A stretch of 24,347 nt of DNA from Bacillota bacterium (GTDB taxonomy: Bacteria; Bacillota; Clostridia; Lachnospirales; Lachnospiraceae), in NCBI GenBank assembly GCA_023434365.1, contig JAEYSV010000013.1, positions 1 through 24,347 on the forward strand. Direction: 5' to 3'. A program made the position numbers and the translations under genes. The notes under the pieces are model-generated. The model had not been told where the DNA came from and did no database searches. It saw only the letters and a list, made by a program, of their open reading frames with translations. Of this stretch, positions 23,136 to 24,347 are shown in pieces. How positions within the stretch are numbered: the first letter of the stretch is position 1; each line of letters starts with the position of its first letter.

Positions 23136-24131
23136 ATGGCGGTAACGATAAAGGATATAGCACGGAAAGCGGGGGTCTCCTATTCAACAGTATCTCGTGC
23201 TTTGAATGATGTTGGTTTGGTAAAGGAAGAAAAGAAGACGCGTATTGTTGAGTTGGCTAGGCAAATGGGATATTCACCCAATCTGGCAGCTAAGAATCTA
23301 CAGTCCTCCAAAGCAGGAACAATTGGTGTTTATTTTTCGGTTATTGGGAAAAATACGAATCCGTTTGTTTTACATCAAGTATTAACAGGAGTATTTCACA
23401 TTGTTCAAAAGGATTATAATATCCAAATCAAAGGCATTGATCTTCTTCAAAAAAATGCACTGAATGATAGAAATATTGATGGTGCGCTGATTTTAAGTCA
23501 GAGGGTAGAAGATGATCAATTTATGGAAGAAGCACTACAGAAAAAAATTCCTGCAGTGGTATTAAACCGTCCGGTTTTTTTAGGAATCTCTAATGTTCTT
23601 ACAGATGAGGCACAGGGGATGAATCTGGCTATGAATTATCTCTTAGACAGAGGTCATACGCAAATAGGTATTATAGAGGCTAGTCATGAGCTACCATCAG
23701 TTCGAGCAAGACATCGTGGATGGGTAGAAGCTGTTAGAGAACGTGGAATCGACCCTAGAGATTTTTCTGTTATTGAAGGAAATTATCGAATTAAAAGTGG
23801 CTATTATGCTGCAAAAGAGTTATTAAAACAACCTTTAACAGCGATACTCTGCTTTAATGATGAAATGGCTATGGGGGCCCGGGATGCGATTATAGAAGCT
23901 GGTTTACGGGTTCCAGAAGATATTTCACTGATTGGTTACGATAACATAGATCTAACAACTGTAACTAAGGCAGGTTTGACAACAGTTGAACGTAGTATGG
24001 AACGTATCGCAATCAAAGGAACTGAAATTTTGCTCCAGATGATCAAGGAAAAGAAGCAGTTTACGGATCGGGTTTATTTGGAATCCCCATTGATTGTTCG
24101 CTCTTCCGTAAAGGACTTACGTAACCTGTAG
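23136..24131 (+). CDS. LacI-family transcriptional regulator, probably of the importer/GH28 genes
   Basis: A 331-residue regulator from the chosen ATG. The DNA-binding head is AVTIKDIARKAGVSYSTVSRALND and the hinge ends near residue 60. The effector domain includes GHTQIGIIEA and LTAILCFNDEMAMGARDAI and ends with RSSVKDL. An in-frame TTG at 23091 with AAGGA upstream could give 15 more residues, but LacI proteins begin at the helix-turn-helix, so 23136 is preferred despite a weak GAGTGG RBS. It has its own promoter and terminator. Operator-like sequences before it and before the importer operon suggest it controls oligogalacturonide uptake and cleavage. The effector is unknown. Confidence 0.92.
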   Translation: MAVTIKDIARKAGVSYSTVSRALNDVGLVKEEKKTRIVELARQMGYSPNLAAKNLQSSKAGTIGVYFSVIGKNTNPFVLHQVLTGVFHIVQKDYNIQIKGIDLLQKNALNDRNIDGALILSQRVEDDQFMEEALQKKIPAVVLNRPVFLGISNVLTDEAQGMNLAMNYLLDRGHTQIGIIEASHELPSVRARHRGWVEAVRERGIDPRDFSVIEGNYRIKSGYYAAKELLKQPLTAILCFNDEMAMGARDAIIEAGLRVPEDISLIGYDNIDLTTVTKAGLTTVERSMERIAIKGTEILLQMIKEKKQFTDRVYLESPLIVRSSVKDLRNL

Positions 24132-24170
24132 GAATAACTTTACGATAAAGCAAAATAATATATTAAGATA

Positions 24171-24215
24171 AAAATGCTTGGAGGTATCTAGCAAGATACT
24201 ATTCCAGGCTTTTTT
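24171..24215 (+). terminator. Rho-independent terminator after the second LacI-type gene
   Basis: An outer stem GCTTGGA (24176-24182) with TCCAGGC (24203-24209, one G-T pair) stacks on an inner stem GTATCT/AGATAC (24184-24189 with 24194-24199) closed by AGCA, followed by six T residues (24210-24215). Confidence 0.85.
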
Positions 24216-24347
24216 ATTTCATAGGATTAGGGCGTCAAAAGCCCTTATTAAAATTATAGTTTGTCAATTTGCACAATTCTGTTTGTGAATCGTGATGCAA
24301 GGCATAGTTCATTCGCAACACGCTCTCGCTTGGATGAAGTTCGTAGT

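Overview
The window is AT-rich, Gram-positive-type DNA with strong AAGGAGG-like ribosome binding sites, lipobox lipoproteins, LacI/AraC regulators and a cre-like site. Gene content and style fit an anaerobic, plant-polysaccharide-degrading Lachnospiraceae/Clostridium. The gene set recalls Lachnoclostridium (Clostridium) phytofermentans, but that is recognition and not a database result. No rRNA, tRNA, insertion sequence, CRISPR array or phage gene was seen.

Layout. (1) 1-5870 is a flank with no clear link to the main theme: a minus-strand lipoprotein carrying two nearly identical FMN-binding-like repeats, a GH2 glycosidase, an AraC-type regulator and a MATE transporter. (2) 5883-11683 is a divergent galacturonate module: lacI-type regulator and uxaC on the minus strand, uxaB-uxaA on the plus strand. 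The 411-bp control region between them holds promoters, a cre-like site and two perfect palindromes. (3) 11827-15552 is kdgA-kdgK-kduI-kduD, with its own promoter. (4) 15900-20373 is a carbohydrate ABC importer (binding lipoprotein and two permeases, no ATPase) with a GH105 unsaturated uronyl hydrolase gene between the binding protein and the permeases. (5) 20583-22986 is a cytoplasmic GH28 polygalacturonase-like enzyme tightly coupled to a TIM-barrel sugar isomerase/epimerase of unknown substrate. (6) 23136-24131 is a second LacI-type regulator, followed by a terminator.

The genes from 5883 to about 23000 form a nearly complete intracellular pectin-oligomer catabolic locus. Oligogalacturonides or rhamnogalacturonan fragments enter by the ABC importer and are trimmed by GH28 and GH105. 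Saturated galacturonate goes through UxaC, UxaB and UxaA to 2-keto-3-deoxygluconate (KDG). Unsaturated galacturonate, as its 5-keto-4-deoxyuronate form, goes through KduI and KduD to the same KDG. KdgK phosphorylates KDG and KdgA cleaves the product to pyruvate and glyceraldehyde 3-phosphate. Extracellular pectate lyases and the transporter ATPase must be encoded elsewhere.

The least ordinary elements are a KdgA aldolase with a C-terminal VOC/glyoxalase-like domain, the orphan sugar isomerase coupled to GH28, the duplicated FMN-binding-like lipoprotein with serine at the expected flavin-acceptor position, and several unassigned palindromes that look like operators for the two LacI regulators. 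I found no clear evidence of a wholly new type of system.
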